The translations under genes were made by a program, and so were the position numbers. The notes under the pieces are model-generated. The model saw nothing but the letters and a program-made list of their open reading frames with translations, did not search any database and had not been told where the DNA came from. A stretch of 38,754 bases of DNA from Acetobacteraceae bacterium (lineage in GTDB: Bacteria > Pseudomonadota > Alphaproteobacteria > Acetobacterales > Acetobacteraceae), in NCBI GenBank assembly GCA_027487675.1, contig JAIYDD010000205.1:1-38754 (forward strand), read 5' to 3'. How positions within the stretch are numbered: position 1 is the stretch's first letter; the number at the start of each line of letters is the position of its first letter. Below are positions 15,956 to 23,614 of this stretch, piece after piece.

Positions 15956-17166
15956 CGGCGGAACACCCGGAACAGGCCGCGGGCGGGCGGCTTGCCGACG
16001 CCGCAGGCCTTGAGCGCGAGCTGGTCGAGCGCGGCGCGGAAGGCGCCCTTGGCGGCCGCCGCCGGCTTGCCCAGCGTGGCGGCTTCCTCGATCTTCGCCG
16101 GCAGGTCGGGGATGACGACGTCGGGCGCGACCTTCATCGTCTCCGCCACCTGCTTGACCGGCAGCGTGCCCTTGCGGCCGGCGCGGTTCAGCACCAGCAG
16201 CGGGCGGAAGGCCTGGCCCTGGCCGGGCGGCAGCTGCAGCAGGCGCAGCGCGTCGCGGATGCCGGGCAGCGTCGGCTCCATCACGACGACGCGCAGCTGC
16301 GCCTGGTCCAGCAGGTCGCGGGCCATCGTCTCGTTGCTGAAGGGCACGTCGGCGAAGATGAAGTTGTAGCGGCGGCGGAGCGTGGCGACGAGGCGCTCCA
16401 CCGAGCCGGGCGCGCAGACCAGCGGGTTGGCGAGGCCCTCCTCGGCAGCCAGCAGGAAGAGGCGTTCCTCCACCTTCACCGCCGCGCGCTCGATCAGCAG
16501 GTCGTCGATGCGCTCCGGCCGTTCCAGCGCGCCGCGCAGGCCGGTGCTGGCGATGGCCGAATAGAGCAGCGGCAGCGTGCCGCGATAGACATCGGCGTCC
16601 AGCGCGCAGCTGTGGCGCTGGAAGCCCTGCGCCGCGAGCCAGGCGAGGTTGGCGACGATGGTGGAGGCGCCGACCCCGCCGCGCGCGCCGGTCACCGCCA
16701 CCAGCCGGCCGCCCGGCGCGGCGCGGCCCAGCGAGCCGCGGCCGGCGACGACGGGGGTGAAATGCTCCGCCACCATGGTCGGCGTGACCGGCTTGTAGAG
16801 ATAGTCCGCGACACCCAGGCCGCGCGTCAGGCTGCGGTAGAAGCCGACATCGCTGCGGTCGCCGATGACCAGCACGCGGACATTGGGCTCCACCACGTTC
16901 GACACGTCGTCCAGCAGCGCCAGCGGCTGCGGGTGGCCGGCGATGTCGAGCACGATGGTCCAGGGCGTCGGCATGGCGCGCAGCGCGGCGACGATCTGCG
17001 AGCTGTCGATGCGGCGGAACTCGGCGCCGGGGGGCAGCGCTTCCCCGAAGCCGGCGCGCAGCGACTGCTCGGTCTCGGCGTCCGCCACGAAGCAGACCAG
17101 CGGCTTGCGGTCGGGCCGGCCGCCGGATGCTTCGGCGCGTTCCCCGAAGAGACCTGTCTCCGACAT
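15952..17166 (-). CDS. cpaE: CpaE/TadZ, ParA-like pilus localisation protein
   Basis: A 404-residue protein. Residues about 20-140 form an atypical receiver-like domain (PTPWTIVLDIAG; VRVLVIGDRSDVGFYRSL; YLYKPVTP). Residues about 155-390 form a MinD/ParA-type ATPase with VTGARGGVGASTI at 158-170: the signature lysines of a deviant Walker A are absent, as is often so in TadZ/CpaE. The family places the pilus machine at the cell pole. The start at 17164-17166 shares one base with the preceding stop (TGATG). Residue 1 was set there because the open frame upstream belongs to the small lipoprotein gene. Confidence 0.93.
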   Translation of the reverse strand: MSETGLFGERAEASGGRPDRKPLVCFVADAETEQSLRAGFGEALPPGAEFRRIDSSQIVAALRAMPTPWTIVLDIAGHPQPLALLDDVSNVVEPNVRVLVIGDRSDVGFYRSLTRGLGVADYLYKPVTPTMVAEHFTPVVAGRGSLGRAAPGGRLVAVTGARGGVGASTIVANLAWLAAQGFQRHSCALDADVYRGTLPLLYSAIASTGLRGALERPERIDDLLIERAAVKVEERLFLLAAEEGLANPLVCAPGSVERLVATLRRRYNFIFADVPFSNETMARDLLDQAQLRVVVMEPTLPGIRDALRLLQLPPGQGQAFRPLLVLNRAGRKGTLPVKQVAETMKVAPDVVIPDLPAKIEEAATLGKPAAAAKGAFRAALDQLALKACGVGKPPARGLFRVFRR

Positions 17167-17456
17167 CAGTTGCCGCCTCCGCCCGGCAGCGCGAAGGCCC
17201 CGGTCGTGACGGATGGCAGCGGCCGCACGCGCTCCTCGCGCAGGCGGTCCACGGCGGCGGCGCCGGCCTGGCCGGTCGGGCCGGCATAGTCGGTGCCCTG
17301 CTGCAGCTCGGACGGCACGGCGACCATGGCGCGCAGGTTGGCGGCATTGGCGCCGGCGGGGCGCCACACGCCCTCGCGCGTGTAGGGATCGAGCTCGGCG
17401 CAGCCGGCCAGCGCGACCAGCGGCAGCAGCAGGAGAACGGCTCGGGCGGGTTGCAT
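17166..17456 (-). CDS. cpaD: CpaD-like small outer-membrane lipoprotein
   Basis: A 96-residue lipoprotein with signal MQPARAVLLLLPLVALAGCA (lipobox LAGC, Cys19) and GGAGGAGG upstream. The motif GVWRPAGANAANLRAMVAVP, followed by an Ala-rich helix with basic residues (AAAVDRLREERV), matches the CpaD core. CpaD supports the CpaC secretin in the outer membrane. Typical CpaD proteins are about twice as long, so this is a minimal version; position between cpaC and cpaE is canonical. Confidence 0.8.
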   Translation of the reverse strand: MQPARAVLLLLPLVALAGCAELDPYTREGVWRPAGANAANLRAMVAVPSELQQGTDYAGPTGQAGAAAVDRLREERVRPLPSVTTGAFALPGGGGN

Positions 17457-17475
17457 CGGGGCGGCCTCCTCCGGG

Positions 17476-18954
17476 TCAGAACAGGATGAAGCCGGCATCG
17501 CCCGGCACGCGCGGCGCCGGCCGTTCGCGGCCGATCTGGCGGAACAGCAGCAGCCGCTCGCGGTCATCGGGCGGCACCAGGCCGTCGGTCGGCAGGCGCA
17601 GCCGGTTCGGCTCGCTCACCGGGCGGACGATGTAGGGGGTGATGATGATCACCAGCTCGGTCTCGTTGCGCTGGAAGCGGTCGGAGCGGAAGAGCGGGCC
17701 GAGCACCGGGATCTCGCCGATGCCGGGCAGCGCGCGGTCGAGCTGCCGGCTGGTGTCCTGCAGCAGCCCGGCGATGGCGAAGGACTGGCCGCTGCCGAGC
17801 TCGACCGTCGTCTCGGCACGCCGCACCGACAGGCCGGGGATCTGGATGCCGGCATTGGTGCCGCCGAGGCGCACCGAGCCCTGCTCGGTCAGCTCGCTCA
17901 CCTCCGGGCGGACGCGCAGCGTGATGCGGCCCTGGGCGGAGACGGTGGGCACGAAGGCCAGGCTGACGCCGTACTGCTTGAACTCCACGGTGAGGAGGTT
18001 GTCGCGCAGCCCGATCGGGATCGGGAATTCGCCGCCGGCCAGGAAGCTGGCGGTCTCGCCGCTCATCGCCGTCAGGTTCGGCTCGGCGAGCACGGTGATC
18101 AGGCGGTCCTGCGCCAGCGCGTCGATCAGCCCGTTGATGTCGAGGTTGCCGTCGCTCCAGCCGAGGCCGATCCGCGCCGGCAGGCTCGCCGCGTCGGCGA
18201 CGTTGGTGCGGGTGACGATGCCGAGCGCGAAGCGGCCGGCATTGCCCACCGCCTGCCAGTCGATGCCGAGCGCGCGCGTCACCTCCCGCGACACCTCGGC
18301 GATGCGCACGCGCAGGTTCACCTGGATCTGCGACAGCACGGTGATGCGGTTGTCCACCGCCTGGCCTTCGGCGGCGTAGGCACGCACCACGCCGACGGCG
18401 CGCTGGGCCTCGGCGGGGTCCTGCACCTCGCCGCTGACCACCAGGCGGTTCAGCAGCGTCTCGACGCGCAGGCTGCGGCCCGGCAGGGCGCGCGCCAGCG
18501 CCGCCTGGGCTTCGGCGGCGCCGAAGGCGGAGGGGCGGATGCTCACCTCGAACTGCGCGATCGGGGCGCCCTCGGCGTCCATGGCGGCGATGGTGGTGCG
18601 GCCGGGCGCCACGCCGAAGACGAACAGGCTGGTGGGGCTGGCCGGCCGCACCTCCACCACCCGCGGATCGGCGGCGAAGACGGAGGTGACGGCGCGGTTC
18701 ACCTGCACCACGCGGCCGGCGCCGGCCTCGATGACCAGCGCCTCGCCGGCGCCCTGCGCGACGGCGGCGTTGCGGGTCAGGTCGCGCATCGGCAGCACCG
18801 GCGGGCGGGCGGCGCCGTTCGGCACCGGCGCGCGGGCGGCGCCGTTCGGGGCGCCGGCGGCGTCGCGGCCCGGCGGGCCGGCGCCCTGCGCCAGGACGGG
18901 GTCGGGGGTCGCGGCCAGGGCGAAGGCGGCGAGCAAGGCGAGAGGGATGCGCAT
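17476..18954 (-). CDS. cpaC: CpaC/RcpA outer-membrane secretin
   Basis: A 492-residue secretin. A signal peptide (MRIPLALLAAFALAATPDPV) is followed by a low-complexity stretch (to about 55), a pilus-type N-terminal domain (VVQVNRAVTSVFAADPRVVE), a BON-like segment (LVVSGEVQDPAEAQRAVGVV) and the secretin core with LDINGLIDALAQDRLITVLA, VLAEPNLTAMSGETASFLAG, GEFPIPIG, and near the end ALPGIGEIPVLGPLFRSDRF and ETELVIIITPYIVRP. It forms the ring through which the Flp pilus leaves the cell. The ATG shares a base with the CpaB stop (TGATG). Confidence 0.96.
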   Translation of the reverse strand: MRIPLALLAAFALAATPDPVLAQGAGPPGRDAAGAPNGAARAPVPNGAARPPVLPMRDLTRNAAVAQGAGEALVIEAGAGRVVQVNRAVTSVFAADPRVVEVRPASPTSLFVFGVAPGRTTIAAMDAEGAPIAQFEVSIRPSAFGAAEAQAALARALPGRSLRVETLLNRLVVSGEVQDPAEAQRAVGVVRAYAAEGQAVDNRITVLSQIQVNLRVRIAEVSREVTRALGIDWQAVGNAGRFALGIVTRTNVADAASLPARIGLGWSDGNLDINGLIDALAQDRLITVLAEPNLTAMSGETASFLAGGEFPIPIGLRDNLLTVEFKQYGVSLAFVPTVSAQGRITLRVRPEVSELTEQGSVRLGGTNAGIQIPGLSVRRAETTVELGSGQSFAIAGLLQDTSRQLDRALPGIGEIPVLGPLFRSDRFQRNETELVIIITPYIVRPVSEPNRLRLPTDGLVPPDDRERLLLFRQIGRERPAPRVPGDAGFILF

Positions 18955-19811
18955 CAGAACCGGAACTCGTCCCTTCGAGCGCTGCCCTGGAAGACATGGA
19001 TCACGGTGGAGCCGCCATTGTCCGTGCGGCCGCCGCGCAGCGCGTGGGAGACATCGCCGCCCCAGGTGATCGGCGGCGTGGCGGGTGCTGCGACCGGCGG
19101 GTCCGCCACCGGCTCGTCGGCGGAGCGCACGAGCAGGGACAGGCGGCCGAGCCGCGTCGCCACGGCCACCCGCTCCGCCTGGCGGGAGGTGACTTCGAGG
19201 GTGACGGTGCGGACCTGCCGGTTGCCCTCCACCCCTTCGCCGAAGGCGCCCTGCACCAGCGCCTGGTCGATGGCGATGACGCGGACGTCGCTGAGCACCG
19301 TCTCGCCGGCGATGCGGCGGTAGATCGGCAGGGCGTCGTCGTTCAGCTGCTGGGTCAGCAGCAGGTCCACCCGGTCGCCGGGCCAGATCAGCCCGGCGGT
19401 GCCGGAGACGAGGTCCACGCCGACCGAGACGGCGCGCATGTTCGGCCCCAGCACGGCGGCCAGGAAGCCGCGCTCGCCGGGGCGCAGCACGTCCTCGGGC
19501 AGCATCGGGTCGCCGACGGGCAGGGTGCGGCGGACCATGGCGCCGACCAGCTCGGCCCGCGCGGCGGGGCTGTCGAGGCGGGCGCCGGCGGGCGCCTCGG
19601 CCACCAGCAGCTCCTGCGGGCGCAGATCCTCGGGCTTCACCAGGCTGCCGGGGCGCAGCGGGCGCGCGGCGAGCAGGTAGGTGGCGCGGGCGGGCGGCGG
19701 CGGCGCCTCGGCCCGCTGCGCCGGCGGCGGCAGCAGGCTGACATAGGCGACGCCGCCGAGGCCGGCGAGCCCGAGCAGAAGCACGGAGATCAGGAGCACG
19801 CGGATGACCAT
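18954..19811 (-). CDS. cpaB: CpaB/RcpC pilus assembly protein
   Basis: A 285-residue protein with an N-terminal membrane helix (VIRVLLISVLLLGLAGLGGV), a Pro/Ala stretch, a SAF domain (TYLLAARPLRPGSLVKPEDL) and the CpaB core MRAVSVGVDLVSGTAGLIWP with GDRVDLLLTQ. It sits in the periplasm anchored to the inner membrane and works with the CpaC secretin. It starts three bases after the cpaA stop, and its own stop overlaps the cpaC start. Confidence 0.94.
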   Translation of the reverse strand: MVIRVLLISVLLLGLAGLGGVAYVSLLPPPAQRAEAPPPPARATYLLAARPLRPGSLVKPEDLRPQELLVAEAPAGARLDSPAARAELVGAMVRRTLPVGDPMLPEDVLRPGERGFLAAVLGPNMRAVSVGVDLVSGTAGLIWPGDRVDLLLTQQLNDDALPIYRRIAGETVLSDVRVIAIDQALVQGAFGEGVEGNRQVRTVTLEVTSRQAERVAVATRLGRLSLLVRSADEPVADPPVAAPATPPITWGGDVSHALRGGRTDNGGSTVIHVFQGSARRDEFRF

Positions 19812-19814
19812 GGC

Positions 19815-20336
19815 TCAGGCTCCCGAGGGGACAAGCATTGGGAAGAGTGTGACGAAGGTGCCGGCCGCGATGGCGACCGCATAGGGCAGCGGACCGCGGC
19901 GGCGGATGCGCCAGGCTTCGGCGCGCAGCGCGCGCGCCGGCAGCGAGGCAGGGCGCGGGCCCGCCGGGCGGGCGCGCAGCAGCGGCCCGAGCAGCAGGTA
20001 GGCCAGCGCGACGACGCCGCCGGCCAGCGCGATGGCGAGAAGCTGGGAGGCGACGAAGGCGGGCGGCACGAGCAGCGCGACCGTGCCCAGCAGCTTCACG
20101 TCGCCGCCGCCGAGCAGGCCGAAGCGCCAGCCCAGGAAGGCGATGCCGAAGACGAGGCCGGCGGCCAGCAGCGCCCATTGCAGGTCGCCATCGGCCAGGC
20201 GCAGCCCGAGGCCGATGCCGGCGAGGACCACCGAGACCGTGTCCGGGATGGTGCGCGTCGCCACGTCGTGCAGCGCGGCCCAGAGAAGGAATCCGGCGGC
20301 GCATGCGAGGGCGCCAGCCGACACCGCTTCCAGCAT
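19815..20336 (-). CDS. cpaA: CpaA/TadV prepilin peptidase
   Basis: A 173-residue polytopic membrane protein of the A24 aspartic peptidase family, lacking the methylase domain of PilD. The two catalytic aspartates are in LHDVATRTIPD (the first, near residue 24) and GGGDVKLLG (about residue 79). About five hydrophobic segments are visible. It removes the leader of Flp and of the TadE-type pseudopilins. An 11-bp hairpin lies between it and flp. Confidence 0.93.
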   Translation of the reverse strand: MLEAVSAGALACAAGFLLWAALHDVATRTIPDTVSVVLAGIGLGLRLADGDLQWALLAAGLVFGIAFLGWRFGLLGGGDVKLLGTVALLVPPAFVASQLLAIALAGGVVALAYLLLGPLLRARPAGPRPASLPARALRAEAWRIRRRGPLPYAVAIAAGTFVTLFPMLVPSGA

Positions 20337-20362
20337 GTGATGACCGCCCGATCTGGAACTTG

Positions 20363-20389
20363 CGGGGCGCCGCGAAAGGCGGCGCCCCG
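20363..20389 (-). terminator. Hairpin between flp and cpaA
   Basis: CGGGGCGCCGC and GCGGCGCCCCG pair perfectly over the loop GAAAG. It lies downstream of flp and upstream of cpaA on the minus strand, with no T-tract, so a partial terminator or RNA-stabilising stem is likely. Confidence 0.6.
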
Positions 20390-20454
20390 TATCCGGTCCG
20401 GCCAGGGACGCGACGGGCGATCGGCCCGCGGCGACCTTGGCGGTGGCCGGCGGA

Positions 20455-20643
20455 TCAGGAGCCGCGGGTGCCGGCGATCGCGCTGCCGACGGCGCTGAAG
20501 GTCGCCTCGACCTCGGTGCCCAGCGTCGTGACGGCGGTGATGATGACGACGGCGACGAGCGCGGCGATCAGGCCGTACTCGAGGGCGGTCACGCCCTTGC
20601 GGTCGGTGGCGAAGCGCTGCGCGGCGGCGATCAGCTTGGTCAT
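20455..20643 (-). CDS. flp: Flp/PilA major pilin
   Basis: A 62-residue prepilin. The leader MTKLIAAAQRFATDRKG is cut before VTALEYGLIAALVAV, giving the Flp signature with Glu at +5 and Tyr at +6 of the mature form; a hydrophobic helix follows and the mature pilin is about 45 residues. It polymerises into the adhesive Flp pilus. AGAGGGA upstream of the ATG at 20641-20643 is the ribosome site. A promoter and 5' stem-loop lie at 20702-20758. It is the first gene of the tad operon. Confidence 0.95.
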   Translation of the reverse strand: MTKLIAAAQRFATDRKGVTALEYGLIAALVAVVIITAVTTLGTEVEATFSAVGSAIAGTRGS

Positions 20644-20701
20644 AGGTCTCGTCCCTCTTCCAGCGGCCGGAAGCCCTGCGCCCCGGCCCGCGTGTCGGTT
20701 A

Positions 20702-20722
20702 CGTCTCAGCAACCGCGAGACG
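20702..20722 (-). other. 5' stem-loop of the flp transcript
   Basis: CGTCTC and GAGACG pair over nine bases just downstream of the predicted start of transcription. Read on the plus strand the hairpin is followed by eight T (20725-20732) and looks like an intrinsic terminator, but no rightward gene precedes it except antisense to flp. Confidence 0.5.
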
Positions 20723-20729
20723 CCTTTTT

Positions 20730-20758
20730 TTTCTATGATAACCGTTGCTGGTGGTCAA
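20730..20758 (-). promoter_or_regulatory. flp/tad operon promoter
   Basis: TTGACC (20753-20758) and TAGAAA (20730-20735) on the minus strand are 17 bases apart within the most AT-rich stretch of the window (about 20725-20800). The flp ATG is about 85 bases downstream. Confidence 0.6.
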
Positions 20759-20801
20759 TAACTCAAAAATAAGATTTGTCTATGAATTAGTCATTCTTGC
20801 C

Positions 20802-21722
20802 TCACGGCGCCAAACCTCGCCCGGTCCAGGGCAAGGACCCCGCCTGGCCCGGCGTGATGACCGACGGCAGGCGTGCCGCCGGCGCCGCCTCCCGCGACGC
20901 AGCGCGCGCGGGCGCCGGCTGGAACGGCACCGCAAGCCGGGCCTCCGGCGACATCCGCCCCGATTCGACCGCTGCGGGCCGCGGCACCACCAGCGCCGGG
21001 GTGGGCAGCCGCGCCGCCAGCGCCGGAGCCGGCAGCGAAGCCGGCGCCCACCAGGCCGCCGAGGGCGCCGGAAGCGCGAAGGCCTGCGGGCGATGCACGA
21101 CGACGCCGCCGGCCGGCGGCGACGCGCCCGGCGGCGACTCGAAGCCGGCGAGCACCCGCGCCCGGTAGGCCGCCGCGCGATTTGGCGTGGTGGAGTGGTA
21201 CCAGCCGATCGCACGCGCCCAGTCGCCCCCTGCCCGCCGGTGCAGCTCGGCCAGGAAGCCGGCGGCATAGCGGACATTGGCCAGCGGATCGAAGGCGTCC
21301 TCCAGGCTGGCGAAGGCGGCGGGGTGGTGATGCAGGTTCACCTGCATGCAGCCGACATCGACCGACCGCACGCCCTGCGCGCGCAGGGCGGCGACGGCGC
21401 CGACCGCCTCGGCCCGGGTCGCGTGGAAGCGCCCGGTTCCGGCCGCGTTGGACGCCCATGGCCAGGGCGAGACCCCGCCGCGCGGATCGGGCCGGCCCGA
21501 TTCGACCAGCGCGATCGCCTCCAGCAATCCGGGCGGCAGGCCGGAGCCGGGCTCGACCGAGGCGATGGCCTCGCGGCAGGGGTCCGCTCCGCTCGCGCGG
21601 GCCGGCGCGCCCGGCGCCGTCGCGAATATGAGAAACGCCGCGACGGCTGACCGCACCCGGCGCCGGGCATGCGCCGGAGGTACGCAACCCCTGCTGGCGG
21701 AATGTCTGGATATTGATCCCAT
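20802..21722 (-). CDS. Lytic transglycosylase (SLT domain)
   Basis: A 306-residue secreted protein: a long basic n-region, hydrophobic AVAAFLIFATAPGAPARASG, then an SLT domain. The catalytic Glu lies in LLEAIALVESGRPDPRG, followed by PWPWASNAAGTGRFH, the conserved GCMQVNLHHHP and FDPLANVRYAAGFLAEL, and GDWARAIGWYHSTTP. It would cut peptidoglycan in the periplasm, plausibly making room for the pilus or flagellum; it lies just upstream of flp. The C-terminal 110 residues are Ala/Pro-rich and unstructured. The ATG at 21720-21722 lacks a clear ribosome site; a GTG at 21654-21656 would give a shorter signal peptide. Confidence 0.9.
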   Translation of the reverse strand: MGSISRHSASRGCVPPAHARRRVRSAVAAFLIFATAPGAPARASGADPCREAIASVEPGSGLPPGLLEAIALVESGRPDPRGGVSPWPWASNAAGTGRFHATRAEAVGAVAALRAQGVRSVDVGCMQVNLHHHPAAFASLEDAFDPLANVRYAAGFLAELHRRAGGDWARAIGWYHSTTPNRAAAYRARVLAGFESPPGASPPAGGVVVHRPQAFALPAPSAAWWAPASLPAPALAARLPTPALVVPRPAAVESGRMSPEARLAVPFQPAPARAASREAAPAARLPSVITPGQAGSLPWTGRGLAP

Positions 21723-21765
21723 GACCCACTAAGTTAACACGACGTCGGTTCTCTGGGGACAGGAT

Positions 21766-22320
21766 TTGGCCCGCTTCGTCTCGCTCGATGATGCCCGCGC
21801 CTTCGCCCGGCGCCAGAACAGGCTGACGCTGCAGGCACTGATGAAGGGACTTGGGGCCTCGGAGCGCGCGGCGTCCAGCTTCCTCGACACGCTGCAGGCG
21901 GAGGGGCTGATCGGCCCGGCGGAGGAAGGCGGCGTGCACCGGGTCCGCGACGCGCTGGCGGCGCGCCGCGGCTGGTCGCAGGCCGAGGCGAGGACCGGCG
22001 CCCAGGCCGGGCCGGGCATCGACGAGTTGCGCGCGGAGATCGCCAGGCTGAAGGCGCTGGCGGAGGAGGCGGAGGGCTGGAAGCAGCGCGCGCTGCAGGC
22101 CGAGGCGCGGCTGGCGGCCCAGCCCGGGCAGGAGAGCGGGCAGGCCTTCCGCGTGCGCGTCACCGCGCTGCGGCGCACGCTGGCGCGGGAGCTGCACCCG
22201 GACGCGCCGCATGCGCCGGCGCATGACCGCGCGCTCTACACCGAGATGTTCAAGACCATCTGGCCGCGCATCGAGGCCGCGCTGCGCAGCAACGGCGCGG
22301 AAGACGACCCGGGCCGCTGA
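21766..22320 (+). CDS. Unknown protein with FtsK-gamma-like winged helix and coiled coil
   Basis: A 184-residue protein starting at TTG (21766-21768) with GGGGACAGGA directly upstream. The N-terminal 60 residues, including RRQNRLTLQALMKGLGASER and FLDTLQAEGLIGPAEEGGVH, resemble the winged-helix gamma domain of FtsK, which reads KOPS-type DNA. A coiled coil follows (ELRAEIARLKALAEEAEGWK to about residue 125), then RVTALRRTLARELHPDAPHA, a helical end with an HPDA motif faintly like a J-domain HPD, and an acidic tail. It is divergent from the transglycosylase gene and convergent with flhB. I do not recognise the full-length family. DNA binding is inferred from the N-terminus only. Confidence 0.65.
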   Translation: MARFVSLDDARAFARRQNRLTLQALMKGLGASERAASSFLDTLQAEGLIGPAEEGGVHRVRDALAARRGWSQAEARTGAQAGPGIDELRAEIARLKALAEEAEGWKQRALQAEARLAAQPGQESGQAFRVRVTALRRTLARELHPDAPHAPAHDRALYTEMFKTIWPRIEAALRSNGAEDDPGR

Positions 22321-22343
22321 ACCGCCGCGCCGCGCCGCGAAGC

Positions 22344-22518
22344 TGATCCCCCAGGCGCGCCGCGGCGCCTATCCCCGCGCCGCGCCGCGCCGCCTATCCC
22401 CGCGCCGCACCGCGGCGGCTATCCCCGCGCCGCGCCGCGGCGGCTATCCCCGCGCCGCGCCGCGGCGCCTATCCCCGCGCCGCGCCGCGCCGCCTATCCC
22501 CGCGCCGCGCCGCGGCGA
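22344..22518. repeat. 25-bp tandem repeat array at the end of flhB, six copies plus one decayed
   Basis: CTATCCCCGCGCCGC starts units at 22369, 22394, 22419, 22444, 22469 and 22494, exactly 25 bases apart, with differences only in the last half; a decayed unit begins near 22344. The 22494 unit contains the flhB stop codon (TAG on the minus strand) and encodes its last residues. The array fills the space to the stop codon of the convergent gene at 22320. Confidence 0.95.
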
Positions 22519-23552
22519 CGCCACACGAAGGCGATGATCTCCGCCACCGCCTGGAAATGCTCCTCCGGGATCTCCGCCCCGAGGTCCAGGCGATGCAGCG
22601 CGCGCGCCAGCGGCGGGTTGGCGACCAGCGGCACCCCCGCCGCCTCCGCCGCCGCGCGGATCCGCGCGGCGAGCGAATCGACGCCCTTGGCGACCACCTT
22701 CGGCGCCGCCTGGCCGCCCGCATAGGACAGCGCGACGGCATAGTGCGTCGGGTTGGTGATCACCACGGCCGCCTGCGGCACCGCCTGCATCATGCGCTGG
22801 CGGCTCCGCGCCTCCCGCAGCTGGCGGCGGCGGGCGCGCAGCATCGGGTCGCCCTCGGTGTCGCGCAGCTCCTCCCGCAGGTCCTGGCGGGTCATGCGCA
22901 GCATGTGCAGGTGCCGCACCCGCACCCAGGCCAGGTCGAGCGCCGCCAGCACCGCGAAGGCGACGAGCGCCGCCACCATGAGCTCGAGCGCCGCCCGCGC
23001 GGCGACGGCCAGCATCGCCGCGGCCGGCAGGTGCAGCGCCCCCTGCACGCGTCCCGGATCGCCGATCGCGTGCCACAGCGCGACGCCGACGACGGCCAGC
23101 TTCAGCAGGCTGCGGACGAACTCCGCCAGCCCGTCCGCGCCGAACATGCGCTTGAGCCCGGCCAGCGGGCTGATCTTGGAGAGCATCGGCTGCAGCGGCA
23201 CGGCGGAGAGCAGGCCGCGCGTTTGCACCAGCGTCGCCGCCGCCGCGCCCAGCGCCGCCGCGCCCGCCACCGGCACCACCAGCAGCAGGCCGAGCCAGGC
23301 GATGCCGCCGGCGGCGCCGGCCATGTCGAGGTCATGCGCGCGTTCCAGGGCGGCCCGCATGGCCCGCAGCAGCTCGCCACCCAGCGCCGGCAGGGCCAGC
23401 ACCGCGGCCGCGGTGCCCGAAGCCAGCGCCGCCCAGCCCACCGCCTCGCGCGACAGCGCGACCTGGCCCTGTTCCCGCGCCCGCTCGATCCGCCGCGGCG
23501 TCGCGGCTTCCGACCGGTCGGCGGCCGATTGGCCGTCCTCCTCCTCCGCCAT
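22494..23552 (-). CDS. flhB: FlhB, flagellar export switch protein
   Basis: A 352-residue protein. A charged N-terminus (EEEDGQSAADRSEAATPRRI) is followed by four membrane segments (about 35-60, 82-108, 150-165, 185-210) and a cytoplasmic domain with the autocleavage motif NPTH at 267-270 in VVITNPTHYAVAL. Self-cleavage between Asn and Pro switches the type III export gate from rod/hook to filament substrates. It is last in flgB-flgC-fliE-fliQ-fliR-flhB. The final residues (RRRGAARG) are encoded by a 25-bp repeat unit, so the extreme C-terminus was reshaped by the repeat. Confidence 0.96.
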   Translation of the reverse strand: MAEEEDGQSAADRSEAATPRRIERAREQGQVALSREAVGWAALASGTAAAVLALPALGGELLRAMRAALERAHDLDMAGAAGGIAWLGLLLVVPVAGAAALGAAAATLVQTRGLLSAVPLQPMLSKISPLAGLKRMFGADGLAEFVRSLLKLAVVGVALWHAIGDPGRVQGALHLPAAAMLAVAARAALELMVAALVAFAVLAALDLAWVRVRHLHMLRMTRQDLREELRDTEGDPMLRARRRQLREARSRQRMMQAVPQAAVVITNPTHYAVALSYAGGQAAPKVVAKGVDSLAARIRAAAEAAGVPLVANPPLARALHRLDLGAEIPEEHFQAVAEIIAFVWRRRGAARG

Positions 23553-23614
23553 GCCTCAGCGCCGGCGCGCGGGGGCGCGCGGCGTGGCGGGCGGGCGCGG
23601 TGCCGCGCGGCCCA

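Noticed and set aside
22344-22518. CRISPR-like appearance of the 25-bp and 34-bp (411-567) arrays
   Set aside because: Units follow each other without spacers and no cas genes are present.
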